From Ophioceras dolichostomum (Eukaryota > Ascomycota > Sordariomycetes > Magnaporthales > Ophioceraceae), in contig PYST01000444.1 in the NCBI GenBank assembly GCA_003049485.1, forward strand, positions 2,040 through 27,810: 25,771 bases of DNA, read 5' to 3'. The notes beneath the pieces are model-generated. The model was not told the origin of the DNA and ran no database searches. It was given only the letters and a program-made list of their open reading frames with translations. This document shows, piece by piece, positions 1-9,601 of this stretch (the first letter of the stretch is position 1; the number at the start of each line of letters is the position of its first letter). The translations under genes were made by a program, and so were the position numbers.

Positions 1-30
1 AAAAAAAAAAAAAAAAGGGGGGGGGGGGGG
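1..30. repeat. A16/G14 homopolymer pair at the left edge
   Basis: Sixteen A residues are followed directly by fourteen G residues. On the minus strand this is a C14T16 pyrimidine tract lying about 38 nt downstream of the predicted 5' splice site of the amidohydrolase gene, so it is probably intronic. It may be a genuine polypyrimidine tract or an assembly artefact where the contig ends. Confidence 0.9.
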
Positions 31-1469
31 CAATTGAGAGGGGTGATGGATAGCTTGCTAAGCCTCACCTCGGGAACCAGATAGGTCTGATGAGCATGGT
101 GGAACGCCCTGATTGGGAACTTGAACTCGTTGGTGTGGCCCACAAAGGCCTCCAGGTCCGGGATCGTGTAGCAATGCGTGTTCACGTGGACCTGCCCCCT
201 GAGAACCGCCCCCAGCGACTCCCACTTGAGCTCCTGCGGGAGATAAGTCGTCATCCTGTCCGCGCCTACCGCATCAGCAGCAGCACACCAGTCATCCTGC
301 GCGCGCACCAGCCTCGCGGCCTGCTCGAACGCGCGACGAAACTCCCACGACTCCCCCAGCCTGCTGACGGGGCCCCGCACGCCGACCTTGCCGTACACGC
401 GCTTGGCGTTCTCGCCGCACGCCATCTTCATGTAGCGCCAGCTGCGGTCCGGGTCGGCCAGCATATCCTCGGCGCTGATCTCTGGCCTGTGGTCGCGTTT
501 TCCGACGGCGTGCTTGATGACGTACGCCTCGCCGCCGATGTTGTTGCCGGATCCGGGCAGGACGAGGCTGACGGTGACGCCGCCGGACTTGATGACGCGC
601 AGCTGCGGGTCCAGCGGCAGCAGGCCGTCGATGGAGCGCACGTAGGGTGTGGTGTCCTCCGACATCTCGTTCGTGTCGTCCGAGCCCCGCAGCTCCGGCA
701 GCGAGTCCACGCCCGCGTGGCTGTGCATGTCGATGATGCCCGCCGTGAGCCGCCTGCCCCGCGCGTCGTACACGACCGTGTGCTCCGGCAGCGACGAGGC
801 CTCCGACCCGATGCCGGGACCGATCTTGACGATCAGGCCGCGCTGGAGCAGCACGTCCACGCCGCTCGTCCACCCGAACCCGACGCCCCTCCGCGCATCC
901 TCATTCGACGTCCCGTCCTTCGGCTCGCCCGTCCACACCGTCGCGTTCCGGATCAGCGTGGGCCTGCCGCCCTCGACGTACCGCGCATTCCTCTCGCGGC
1001 CGGCACCCTGCGGATCCCTCGGCTTCTTGCGCAGTTTCGCGCACGTGGCAAAGTCGTCACGCAGCTTCGCCACCGAGAGCGCCGTTGTCGACGGTGTCGC
1101 CGGCTGATGGTGCTCCTGCGGCAGCCCTCCCAACTCGTCTCCCACAGGTCTGTTCTCGCCCCCACCACCACCGCCGCCGCCGTTGCCGGCATCTGAGCCG
1201 GCACGGAGCTGCTTCCACTGCGCGTAGACGATGAACGCGAGGAAGGCCAGCGCCAGCACCCGGAACGCCCGCGATCTGCGAATTCCGGGCGGCCCGCCGC
1301 CGCCTCGCCGGTTTCGGAGCCGGAGGCGTCGCCATGCGGGCTGCCGCTGCACGGGCGAGTCATCGCCGCTGCTGGTGTGCTTCGCGCCTGCCCCTCCTCC
1401 GCAGCCGCCTGCACCTCCGCCGCCCCTGGCAGGGTGCATTGGAGCCTTTCCCTTTCCACCCAGATCCAT
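1..1469 (-). CDS. Membrane-anchored amidohydrolase-family protein (partial, 5' exon only)
   Basis: The start ATG is at 1469-1467 and the frame stays open for 467 codons to a predicted donor (GAG|GTGAGG, intron from 68 downwards). The rest of the gene lies beyond the left edge. Residues about 67-84 form one hydrophobic segment after a Gly/Arg-rich N-terminus, which suggests a type II membrane anchor with the catalytic part outside the cytosol. The amidohydrolase signature DMHSHAGVD places the metal-binding HxH at H249 and H251. Further candidate metal-binding histidines lie in HVNTH (428-432) and FHHAHQ (456-461). The family holds TIM-barrel metal-dependent hydrolases acting on C-N bonds; fungal relatives are often annotated as carbohydrate esterase family 9-like or imidazolonepropionase-like. 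The substrate cannot be told from sequence. It is divergent from the CorA-like gene and shares a 664-bp promoter with it. Confidence 0.85.
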   Translation of the reverse strand, partial: MDLGGKGKAPMHPARGGGGAGGCGGGAGAKHTSSGDDSPVQRQPAWRRLRLRNRRGGGGPPGIRRSRAFRVLALAFLAFIVYAQWKQLRAGSDAGNGGGGGGGGENRPVGDELGGLPQEHHQPATPSTTALSVAKLRDDFATCAKLRKKPRDPQGAGRERNARYVEGGRPTLIRNATVWTGEPKDGTSNEDARRGVGFGWTSGVDVLLQRGLIVKIGPGIGSEASSLPEHTVVYDARGRRLTAGIIDMHSHAGVDSLPELRGSDDTNEMSEDTTPYVRSIDGLLPLDPQLRVIKSGGVTVSLVLPGSGNNIGGEAYVIKHAVGKRDHRPEISAEDMLADPDRSWRYMKMACGENAKRVYGKVGVRGPVSRLGESWEFRRAFEQAARLVRAQDDWCAAADAVGADRMTTYLPQELKWESLGAVLRGQVHVNTHCYTIPDLEAFVGHTNEFKFPIRAFHHAHQTYLVPEVRLSKLSITPLNCPPPPLFFFF

Positions 1470-2133
1470 CACGCAATTTTTCAATCAATTCCAACCACCA
1501 GCACCCAGCAATTATGCGGGGGATTGAGTAGTGGAAAAGCCACAATGCTGGCTGGCTGGCGATTGATTGAACGATGAAATAAGGATTGGGGGGTTGAGAC
1601 GCGATACGAAATCCTAAATTGGCTTCCCACTGTAATGGCGCCATCTCGTACACATGGCGCAATCACGTGATCTCCCCCGCTGACCGTCTCTCCGTGGGCA
1701 CAGAGCGAAAGTTACTTCCCTGGCTTATTCCTCAAATCCTCTTGCCTAGGTAGGTATACCAGGTAGCTAGAGGCTATTCGTTATCCCGCCGGTATCCTCT
1801 TGCGACGATGGTGCTACTCATGGGAGGCCATGATCGAAAACAGCAAGAGGGCCAGGGTCAAATCGTCGGCCAATGGCAGGGGTCTTCAGAACAGAATACA
1901 ACACGGACTGGGCTAGCCAGCACTGAGCGCTGTTGTGCGGCTGGAAGCCCGCAGATCAGCAGACATGCCGCACAAGGGCTGTCCCAACCGAAAGAGCGGG
2001 CTTGACTTCCCAGCCATGCCGCGATGATTTCCTTTCGATTCTCTTTCATTTGTACCTACCCACGTGCACGATACTATGTTGTACTTCTCCCGCACCCTCT
2101 ATCGTGGACTAGTGGACTAGAGATTCCCCGATC
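1470..2133. promoter_or_regulatory. Divergent intergenic region between amidohydrolase and CorA-like genes
   Basis: This 664-bp gap separates two start codons pointing outward. It holds a perfect E-box palindrome at 1662-1671, a second CACGTG at 2061-2066, and a CCTAGGTAGGTA motif at 1745-1756. The short open frames inside it have no recognisable coding character. I treat it as a bidirectional promoter. Confidence 0.6.
1662..1671. promoter_or_regulatory. E-box palindrome ATCACGTGAT
   Basis: This perfect 10-bp palindrome contains TCACGTGA, the core bound by bHLH factors of the Cbf1/Cpf1 type in fungi. It sits about 190 bp upstream of the amidohydrolase start and 460 bp upstream of the CorA-like start. 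The motif is seen; the binding factor is inference. Confidence 0.45.
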
Positions 2134-5100
2134 ATGGCGACTCCCGGCGATGGAGATTCCCCGCCTAAGGCGATCCCTCGCGGCCCGGCGACGGAGGCGG
2201 GTCCATCATCGCTCGGTGACGGCGGCGCTCTTACTGCCCCTCTTGGGAGGCCAGCACCGCCCTCGCCAGCGTCAGAAAATGCCCTCGTGCTCGATGAGAT
2301 CAGAAGGTTGAGGGAGGACCAGGTTCAGCTCCTGCACCTGCTACAGCAAACGCTCATAGCCGACAACAACTCAACACGGCAGCAGAGGATCCTGAAGCCA
2401 TCATCACATCGCCAGCCGGAGTCAGAAAGCCCGATTCCTGTCATAACCAGCAGCAGCCAAGCCAACATTGAGCCAGAAGGAGGGAAAGAAGAAAAAGACG
2501 AAAAAGACGAAACCTGGTTTTGGAAGCGTGTCTATCCAAACGAGGAGTCCTTCAGCGAAGGACTGCCCTCGTTAAGAGAATACTTGCGATGCAGCGGGCC
2601 ATTCTCCGCCAATTGTGGCTGGGACTTCAAGCGGGTGGTTCAGGGGCACCTCACGGCCACGCCAGCTGGCGGCCCCTACAACATCCCCGGAGAGTTCGAA
2701 CTCAGATGGTGGCCGAGGGCCCCCAACGACGACGGCGTCTTCGCAAAGGGGTACTATGACAAGATCGAAAAGGGCCAGTCGCCCGAGTGGCGTGTTTTCG
2801 GCTTCGGTCGTGAGTCTTCTCGGTGGCTCCCTCCAGAGGAGGTATTATCCCCTCCCGCTAGCGGAGATGACAGGTGCGGACAGGTCTGGTACGTCTAGCA
2901 GCCCCCGAGGAAATCAGAGCGCATATTATCTACATCTGCCTTTTTTCTCGCTCACGTGCTGGTAGTGTTCTGCGAGTATGGGCTAATTCTTTGATGGCGT
3001 TTTTCCCTGCTCGGTTGCTCACAGGAGGATCACTGCCAAGTCCGTCGCCGTTGACGCTCAGGTCAAAGTCGTCAGAGTCTTGCCAATGAGCACCGTCGCC
3101 CTCATCCCTATACTGCTGGGGGGATGTGGAATAGAGATGCCTATCAAGTCGCTGCACTGGTTTAAAATGTCATGCGGCCACAGCTTCCTGGAGAGCTTCT
3201 GCAAGCCGTGGCCTGCGAACGAGTCCCGCCTCGCGCATCACACCAACTTCCGCCGATGGATGCCCTGTGCGAAGCACATCGCCCTCCAATACCATCTTCG
3301 TTCATTCACCGTACGGCCGGACATCGAGCGGCTCATGGCTTTCTCGGTGCGTGGGCTGGCCTGCTCGACAGAGTCGGGATCTCTGGAGTTTGCGGGCCAG
3401 AGACTTGACTTCGTCGAGTCCCGTGCATCCTTTGCGCTCTACACCGATCCCTTCTCCTCTAAGAGGAGGTTTGGGGAGTGGAACATCGTCATCGTCGAAT
3501 CTTCCTGGGATGTCTGGCCTCACGATGACACGCAGGCTTTGGACCGCCACAGCCTCCGCTGGGCAGCCGGGCTCAGCGGCGTGTCCCTTTTCCAATCCAT
3601 TTTGCACTCCCGGGTCAAGACGTGGTCGGCTAACTGGAGCCATACGCTTTCCCGCATCGACGACATGCTAAGCAACAAGGTGAGTGTGCTCCATCTCCTT
3701 TCTCTTCTGAGCCAACACCAGCCAGCCGATCACAAACTCCCGGAGCAGCTCCTCCTCCCACTTGGTACCTGGTTAGTGCTCGTCAGTGCCACCCGCTAAC
3801 ATCGCGGGCGTTTGCAACACAGCTCGTAGATGTCCTCGACCCCCAGATCCGGACCAGTCTCATGTATGATAATGCCAGCCTCGAGCGGTCCGAGCTCTAC
3901 TTCACGCTCCTGCAGGTCCTCCGGATCTTCGGCGAGTGCATCGCCACCAGCCTGAAAGACCTCGACGGCCTCGCGACGGGCTCCATGGACGACCTGAAAG
4001 TCACACTCCAAAACCTCCAGGAGGACGACGACGGTGACGAGGCCGGCGAGGATAAGGGAAAGAACCATGTCAATTGTGACGGCGATGGTGATGGCGCCAT
4101 CCACGAAGAGCGGGAGAAATTGGTCAGGATTATCGAGGCTAACTGGGAAATCCTGCTAGCGTACCACAAGAAGGAAGGGGGCGCACTACTAGCTCGCGTC
4201 GCGAAGTATACCGACGATGTCAATAGCCTGCGAGATGGGGTGAGTCGAAAAGGGGAAACCTCGCTCCGGTCCCTCCCAAACACTAAGACGAAGAGCACCT
4301 TCTTATGGCAGAGTCAGTCATGCTGCTGGAATTACTTAGGGCACTCGCTAACTATCACGCAGCTGTTCAACGCACAATCCGTCCGCGAGGCCATCAAATC
4401 TTCGCAGGTGAACCAGTATCTGCTAGTCTTCACCGTCGTCACCATCATCTTCCTGCCCCCAAGCTTCGTCGCAGTGAGTACAGATAGTTCTTAGCCTGGC
4501 CAACCTATCATAGAACCAGACCTCCATCCAACTAACCACAGCTCTCCCCCCTTACCTACCAGGGATTCTTCGGCATGCACCTCTTCGACATGATGGACAC
4601 CCCATCCGGCACCACAACCCTAACCCCAACCGGCAGCGACAGCGTCCCAACCTCTCTGCCCGCCTCCTCAGACTCCGGCACAAGCGCCAATACCAGCGGC
4701 ACGGAGCGCACACAGCGCATCTTCTGGATCGTCTTCTGCGCCGTCTCCGCCGTGACGTGGCTCTTCGCCTCAGTGGCGCTTACCAGCGTCAACCGCAACA
4801 TGCAGAGCAAGGCCAGAGCCTCCTTGGGTGCGGTCGCGGGGCGATTTCGTCGTCGTGGGGCATCTCGAACGACCAAGGACGATGATGAAAATGATGATAA
4901 CGGCGACGACGACGACGGAAGGAGCAACGAAAACAGGAACAGAAACGACAACGATGAGAACAAGACGACCACGAGGAATTGGCTGAAGAGGGTGAAGAAG
5001 AAGGAGCAGAAGGGAAAACAGAGCTTGCACCCTCCTGCTGCCTCTGCTGGCTCAGGCAGCGGTGTTCGCGGCGACGGGGTGGTGTCCGAGGCAGGCGAGG

Positions 5101-5252
5101 AGGGGGAGCAGGGCAATGCATCTTCCGCGGGGATCAGCGGCGGCGGTAACGGCAGTGGCTGGCTGGCACGCGCCATCAGGAGGAAAAATGGAGCAGGCCA
5201 GGACAAGGGTAAGGGCGTTGCGGTTCCAGAGATGTCTGTGCTGCCGGTGTAA
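2134..5252 (+). CDS. CorA-like Mg2+ transporter-domain protein
   Basis: Five exons are predicted: 2134-2888, 3025-3679, 3823-4239, 4363-4473 and 4563-5252. They give 875 residues with frame kept at every join; donors are GTACGT or GTGAGT, and ctaat/ctaac branch sites lie before the acceptors. The start ATG has A at -3. The N-terminus is Pro/Ser-rich with an acidic Lys/Glu patch. The centre (LVDVLDPQIRTSL, YFTLLQVLRIFGECI and onward) resembles the long helical cytosolic part of fungal CorA-like proteins. The C-terminal third has two membrane segments. The first runs from VNQYLLVFTVVTI to SFVAGFFGM and the second is TQRIFWIVFCAVSAVTWLF. The family signature GMN appears as GMH. The tail is long, with Asp/Asn-rich then Lys-rich low complexity. 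Family membership is fairly sure; Mg2+ transport is inferred from the fold only. Exon 2 is the least certain part. Confidence 0.8.
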
Positions 5253-5955
5253 GACTACACCAAGAGCTCCAGGCGCGCCGGTGTGTGAATGTGTTTTTCC
5301 CTACTAGGATTTGTGGCGATGTAAGCCAGGTATGCGAAGGTATTAGGGCCATGCAGCGACTCTCAATGAATACGTTATATTCAAATTACGCGGTGTTGGT
5401 AAAGCTCGCATAACTCTAAGGAAGCAAAGGCGAGAAATGAACAGCAGGAATGTGCCCTAGTGCAATATTTGACGAGCCTACGAGGTGCGAACCGGTGACA
5501 AGGCTCCTTCTAGGGGGAGCGAGAAGAATGGAGGGAGACTGAGCCAAACATGGAGAGACATTCCAACACCTTGCCGAGCACCACTGAATAGACCCTTTTC
5601 AGAGCAAGCGAGAGACAAACAACTCCCAACATAAAACTGCCTTTCTTTTCCTGTCGTTGAAGCTGTATGTCGGAAAAACAGAGAGGAGAAAAATACAAAA
5701 TACCACAGAGTTACACACACGCTCGCCCCGAATTTCGACTAGATGAAACTTTGACAAGTTTAGATATTCCCCTCAGAACAACAGCAAGAACTCCAGAACC
5801 AATGATGTGGTGAGAAAGCCTCGGAGAGAGAAAGAGACAGCGCTCGAGAAACAGAGGCAGCGACAGACACGCCGCCAGCTCGACGACAAAGAGACTGGTA
5901 GCGGTGAGCAACCGACCGTCCGCTAGTTCGTAGTCCATATCCCCCCGTCACTCCC
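5253..5955. other. Convergent intergenic region, 3' ends of CorA-like gene and gene 3
   Basis: About 700 bp lies between two stop codons facing each other. The plus strand is rich in GA runs (about 5510-5860) and the first part is AT-richer. I see no gene, RNA or repeat of note; it probably holds the two 3' untranslated regions. Confidence 0.6.
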
Positions 5956-8346
5956 TCATGCCCCCCAGCCGAGCATCTCCAACGTCGTCTTCGTCTCAAG
6001 GCTGCTCAGCCCCACGACTCCCAAGCCCCTAGCAGCCTGGGCCTGAGCACCCTTCCTCAGGCGCTGCAGACCGACCGCGACCTTCCAGCCCTCCTCCTCG
6101 CCGACGACGAACAGGAACCTCTTGCCCTCCTGGTCGCGTATCGTCGCGCGCAGGATATGAAGGCCCCTCGCCTTCCACTCTCCCGTCTGATGGCCCGCGG
6201 CCCCGTTAGCACCCTTGGCAGCACCAGCAGCAGAGCTCGAATTCGACGACGCAGCAGACGAGGGATTGTTCGCAAAACGATTCGAAACAGGGGGCAAGCC
6301 AAGTCGGCAGCGGCCGTTGCACTCGCGGAGCATCTCGGCCAGGTAGGCGTCCGCCTCCTCGCCGTTGAGCGTCTTGGGCGTGCCCCTGGCCTCGCCCCTC
6401 CGGTTGGAGGCCATCTTGTTGAAGAAGAACGAGGCGTTCAGGTTCGCGCTCGCCGGCTGGCCGTTCTTGTTGTGCGGCAGCCTGGACGCCTCGTCCTCCT
6501 CCTTCGCCATCAAAGCAGCAACATGCGCGGGGCACCATACCTCTACAGTCTTGAGCGTCCAGGCCTTCACGTCCCACTCGCGCTGCGGCACGCCGCGGAC
6601 GTCGTCGTCGATGAACAAGCCCTCGGTGGTGATGCGCAGAATCAGGCCGTCCGTCACGGGGTGCTGGCCCGAGATGAGCTGCGACCCGGGCGTCTTGGAG
6701 AATTGGTTCAGGAAGCCGTACACGGCCCGGATGACGATCTTGTCCGGGTCCTTGGTGGTGTATGGCATGCGCGCCGAGGGCGGCGGCGTCGTGCGCGCGG
6801 TCGACTGCGAGGGCGCCCACGACGACTCTGACTGGCCAGAGTTGGACTTGCGGTGCGGTCGCCGTGGCTTGTCGTACGGCCGGTACGAGAACGTCTCCTC
6901 CTCGTCCACGTACGTTCTGGCTGTTGGGGGAGGGGGTTTCCTGGAGGGTGAGGATGGGGCAGGGGACGGGGGAGGGGGAGCAGCCGCCGCCGCCGGGGCC
7001 GCAGCGGGCGTCGAGCCTTGCTTTGGTGTTGAGCTTGGCTTTGGCGTCGAGCCTGGCTTTGGCGGAGCGGCCTGAGGCGGGGTCTGCTGGGGAGGCACCG
7101 GCGGTTTGCCGTTGGGCCAGGGGTTCAACTTCTCTCCAATGCCGGAGAAGGCGTACGAGGAGCCCTTCGGCCTCTGCCGTTCCTCCTCTTCCTTCTTGGC
7201 CTGGGCCTCCTTTTCAGCCTTCTCCCGGGCTAGTCTCTCCAGTCTCTCTCGCTCCGTTTTCTCCCGGAGCTCCTTCAGCCGCTGTTCCCTGAGCTCTCGC
7301 TCTCTCTGCTCTTTCTCGCGCATTTCCTGAATCTCTCTTTCCTTCTTAGCTAGCTCCTCCCGCAGCTCCCGTTCCTTCTTTTCGCGTTCGGCGCGCTCTT
7401 GGGCTTCGCGCTCGAGCCTCTCCTTGTCTCGCTGGGCTCGCTCTCGAGCTTCTCTTTCGCGTAGCTCGCGGAGGCGGGCGGCGGCGGCTTCCTTCTTCTT
7501 CTGCTGTTCCTCCTTCGCCCTGCGCTCTTCCTCCTTCCTCCGGATCTCCTCGCGAGCGCGCTCCCATGTTCCTTTGGGCTCAGGTTTCGGTGAGCTCCGC
7601 TGTTGTTGCTGCTGTTGTTGCTGTTGCCGCGACTCCGGACGCTGTTGCCATTGTGGCTTGGGCTTCTCCTGCCTAGGGGCCTCCTGCCTGGGGACCTCCT
7701 GCCTCGGGGGTTCCTGCCTCGGGGGTTCCTGCCTCGGGGGTTCCTGCCTCGGGGGTTCCTGCCTAGGGGGTTCCTGCCTAGGAACCTCCTGTTGTGGGGG
7801 CGGCGGAGGTGGAGGCTGTTGGTGTTGGTGTTGCTGTGGAGGAGGTCCAGCGTTCGGTTGTGGTGGGGGCTCGCTACGGGGTGGAGGTGGTGGAGGAGAG
7901 CTTCCATATCCGCCCTGCGCTCCATTGCCGAACCCGTCACCCGGATGACTGTGACCGCCCCCATAACCATGCCCTGGGCCGTGGCCCTGGCCACCGTTCC
8001 TAGGTCCCTCCTGCTGTGTCTTTCCTAGCGACCAGGCACCAAGACCGACGCCTATAGTGAGGAGCATCGTGCCCACGTTGCCCATCCCTTGGAAGTTTGA
8101 CCACCATTGTGAGAAAGCCGGGGCCATGCTCTGCCCAATAACCAGCATTAGAGTGGCCGTGGCAAAGCCAGCAACGAAGCTCGGCGTATTCGCTCGCAGA
8201 GAAGGCAGATACAGGAAGCCGGCGCCTGCCGAGTGTTCTGGTATGATGAAGACATCGTACTTCCCCGGTGGAAGTCCTCCGCTGCGTGTCGTCTTTGGGT
8301 TCTCGCCGTGGGGTGGAGGTGGCGGAGGCGGGGGAGGGCCACTCAT
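5956..8346 (-). CDS. Conserved fungal protein of unknown function: two hydrophobic segments, PRQE repeats, coiled coil
   Basis: This is a single open frame of 796 residues starting at 8346 (context AAACATGAG). After a nine-proline run (residues 4-12) comes a conserved-looking block, PPGKYDVFIIPEHSAGAGFLYLPSL (split here: PPGKYDVFIIPE, then HSAGAGFLYLPSL). Two hydrophobic segments follow at about 55-77 and 90-108, the second Gly-rich. Next are a Gly/His/Pro-rich region, eight PRQE repeats (about 187-227), a polyQ run (241-249) and a highly charged Glu/Arg/Lys coiled coil (about 262-415). A short motif GEKLNPWPNG and a Pro/Ala linker lead to a folded-looking C-terminal domain (about 565-796). 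I believe similar proteins occur across Pezizomycotina, but I know no assigned function. The layout suggests a membrane-bound scaffold with a long rod, which is inference. Coding on this strand is supported by the frame's length and domain-like ends. Confidence 0.8.
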   Translation of the reverse strand: MSGPPPPPPPPPHGENPKTTRSGGLPPGKYDVFIIPEHSAGAGFLYLPSLRANTPSFVAGFATATLMLVIGQSMAPAFSQWWSNFQGMGNVGTMLLTIGVGLGAWSLGKTQQEGPRNGGQGHGPGHGYGGGHSHPGDGFGNGAQGGYGSSPPPPPPRSEPPPQPNAGPPPQQHQHQQPPPPPPPQQEVPRQEPPRQEPPRQEPPRQEPPRQEPPRQEVPRQEAPRQEKPKPQWQQRPESRQQQQQQQQQRSSPKPEPKGTWERAREEIRRKEEERRAKEEQQKKKEAAAARLRELREREARERAQRDKERLEREAQERAEREKKERELREELAKKEREIQEMREKEQRERELREQRLKELREKTERERLERLAREKAEKEAQAKKEEEERQRPKGSSYAFSGIGEKLNPWPNGKPPVPPQQTPPQAAPPKPGSTPKPSSTPKQGSTPAAAPAAAAAPPPPSPAPSSPSRKPPPPTARTYVDEEETFSYRPYDKPRRPHRKSNSGQSESSWAPSQSTARTTPPPSARMPYTTKDPDKIVIRAVYGFLNQFSKTPGSQLISGQHPVTDGLILRITTEGLFIDDDVRGVPQREWDVKAWTLKTVEVWCPAHVAALMAKEEDEASRLPHNKNGQPASANLNASFFFNKMASNRRGEARGTPKTLNGEEADAYLAEMLRECNGRCRLGLPPVSNRFANNPSSAASSNSSSAAGAAKGANGAAGHQTGEWKARGLHILRATIRDQEGKRFLFVVGEEEGWKVAVGLQRLRKGAQAQAARGLGVVGLSSLETKTTLEMLGWGA
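7600..7626. repeat. CAG/CAA-type tract encoding polyglutamine
   Basis: On the minus strand this mixed CAA/CAG run encodes nine glutamines (residues 241-249 of gene 3). The codons are mixed, which usually makes such a tract less prone to slippage than a pure repeat. Confidence 0.8.
7666..7785. repeat. 15-bp tandem repeat, eight units, encoding PRQE pentapeptides
   Basis: Eight head-to-tail 15-bp units are visible. The central three (7711-7755) are identical and the outer ones carry a few substitutions; a degenerate ninth follows at 7786-7800. On the minus strand each unit encodes x-P-R-Q-E (five PPRQE, two VPRQE, one APRQE). The unit length is a multiple of three, so copy-number change would not shift the frame. 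Confidence 0.95.
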
Positions 8347-9454
8347 GTTTGGAGTAACCCGTCTCCGTCGATCCCGTATTACAAGTTGGTACTATGATCG
8401 TGATGTTCGTGAAGAGGAGGATCGAAGGAATATTTAGGCGAAACGAAGGCAAGTCTATAGGTATCTCGAAGGAAGGGCCATGAAGATCGTAAGGTCGTGA
8501 AAGGAACGCTGGTCCAAGTTTGTTAGTTGGGCTTGATGGCCTGTCCCCCCGGAGTCACATCGAGGGCAGGTGAGGATAAAACCACCACAGAACATGTATG
8601 ACAGGACTTACCAAAGCCAAAGCGAAATGGAAGCAGAAGCGAACACAACGCCTGGGCCAGATGCAACGATGCCAAACGATGTACAAGAAACAGAGAAAAA
8701 CAGAGGCTCAGCGTGCGTTGAGCGAAAGGTCGAAAAATCTATTCCCTGATAACGGCCTCGACTGCTTCTGGAGAAGAGTAGCCTAGGCCCAGGGTAGTGA
8801 GCTTCTTCTTCTTCCGATGGTGTTCCATCAAAAACTCGGGCAGACAGTCGAGTACTGCTGCAGCATGCGCCTGCCCGTGTCGAGTCGACGTTGTGCTCGG
8901 TGGGAGTGGAGGTGGGAAACCTTTTTTTTCCTCGTTCGTTGTCGAGTTTGTCAGTTGGGGTGATTGCTGGTGATGTTTACTTTCGAGGTGGTCGGGGAGC
9001 GTTGTGAAGAAAAAAATAATAAATTGCGGGACAGCGGATGGAGGTGTGCCAATGGCACGGCGGCCACCCGCACGTTTCTGCAGCCCACCCGCCTGAGCCA
9101 CCCAATTACATTCCCGAAACGTCACCCCCGCAAAGCCAACAGCGCCCAAATCGAGCTGGGTTCTCCTGATAGATGGATGGATGAGATGGGTTCACGCACG
9201 AACGCAAAGGGTCAGGTTTCTGTCTGCATGAATTGCAAGCGACAGATCTTGTAACACCTTCTTGCTTTTGAAGAGAGAATGGTGTTTTGACGGTGTTTCC
9301 TGAGCAAAGGAGACAGGACGAAGAGCTCCCACAGGACACGAACGAGCAGGCAGGGGCATCCTATCCAGTAACTCCAGCCGCCGCATAAAAGGGTCCTGGC
9401 AACGAACGATAATACGGCTTAATGGATCGCCCATGATGCCCAACTGGCCACCCC

Positions 9455-9601
9455 CATTTCTCCTTAGTCCTTTCTCTCCTCTTTTCACAAGCCACGAAAA
9501 CCATTCGTCCACCGTCCCGCCAAGTCCTGCATGCACTCTGCACTCTGCACTGCGCTTCCCTTTCTTTCCCCTCTCACTCTGTGTTGTTCTCACCGCTACC
9601 A
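9455..9601 (+). promoter_or_regulatory. CT-rich tract resembling a rightward fungal promoter/leader
   Basis: The plus strand is strongly pyrimidine-rich (runs such as TTCTCCTTAGTCCTTTCTC and CCCTTTCTTTCCCCTCTCAC) and stops at ACCAATGG. Such tracts commonly lie just upstream of fungal start sites. No convincing gene follows, so this could drive a non-coding RNA, a tiny gene, or nothing. Confidence 0.3.

Noticed and set aside
90..1196. 368-codon plus-strand frame over the amidohydrolase.
   Set aside because: The minus strand carries the HxH metal site and the family motifs; the plus frame is low-complexity.
7666..7785. CRISPR-like array.
   Set aside because: Units are contiguous without spacers, lie inside a eukaryotic coding frame and encode a pentapeptide repeat.
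8739..9149. 136-codon minus-strand frame upstream of gene 3.
   Set aside because: It crosses CT-rich leader-like DNA, encodes low-complexity runs and matches nothing; more likely untranslated leader or promoter.
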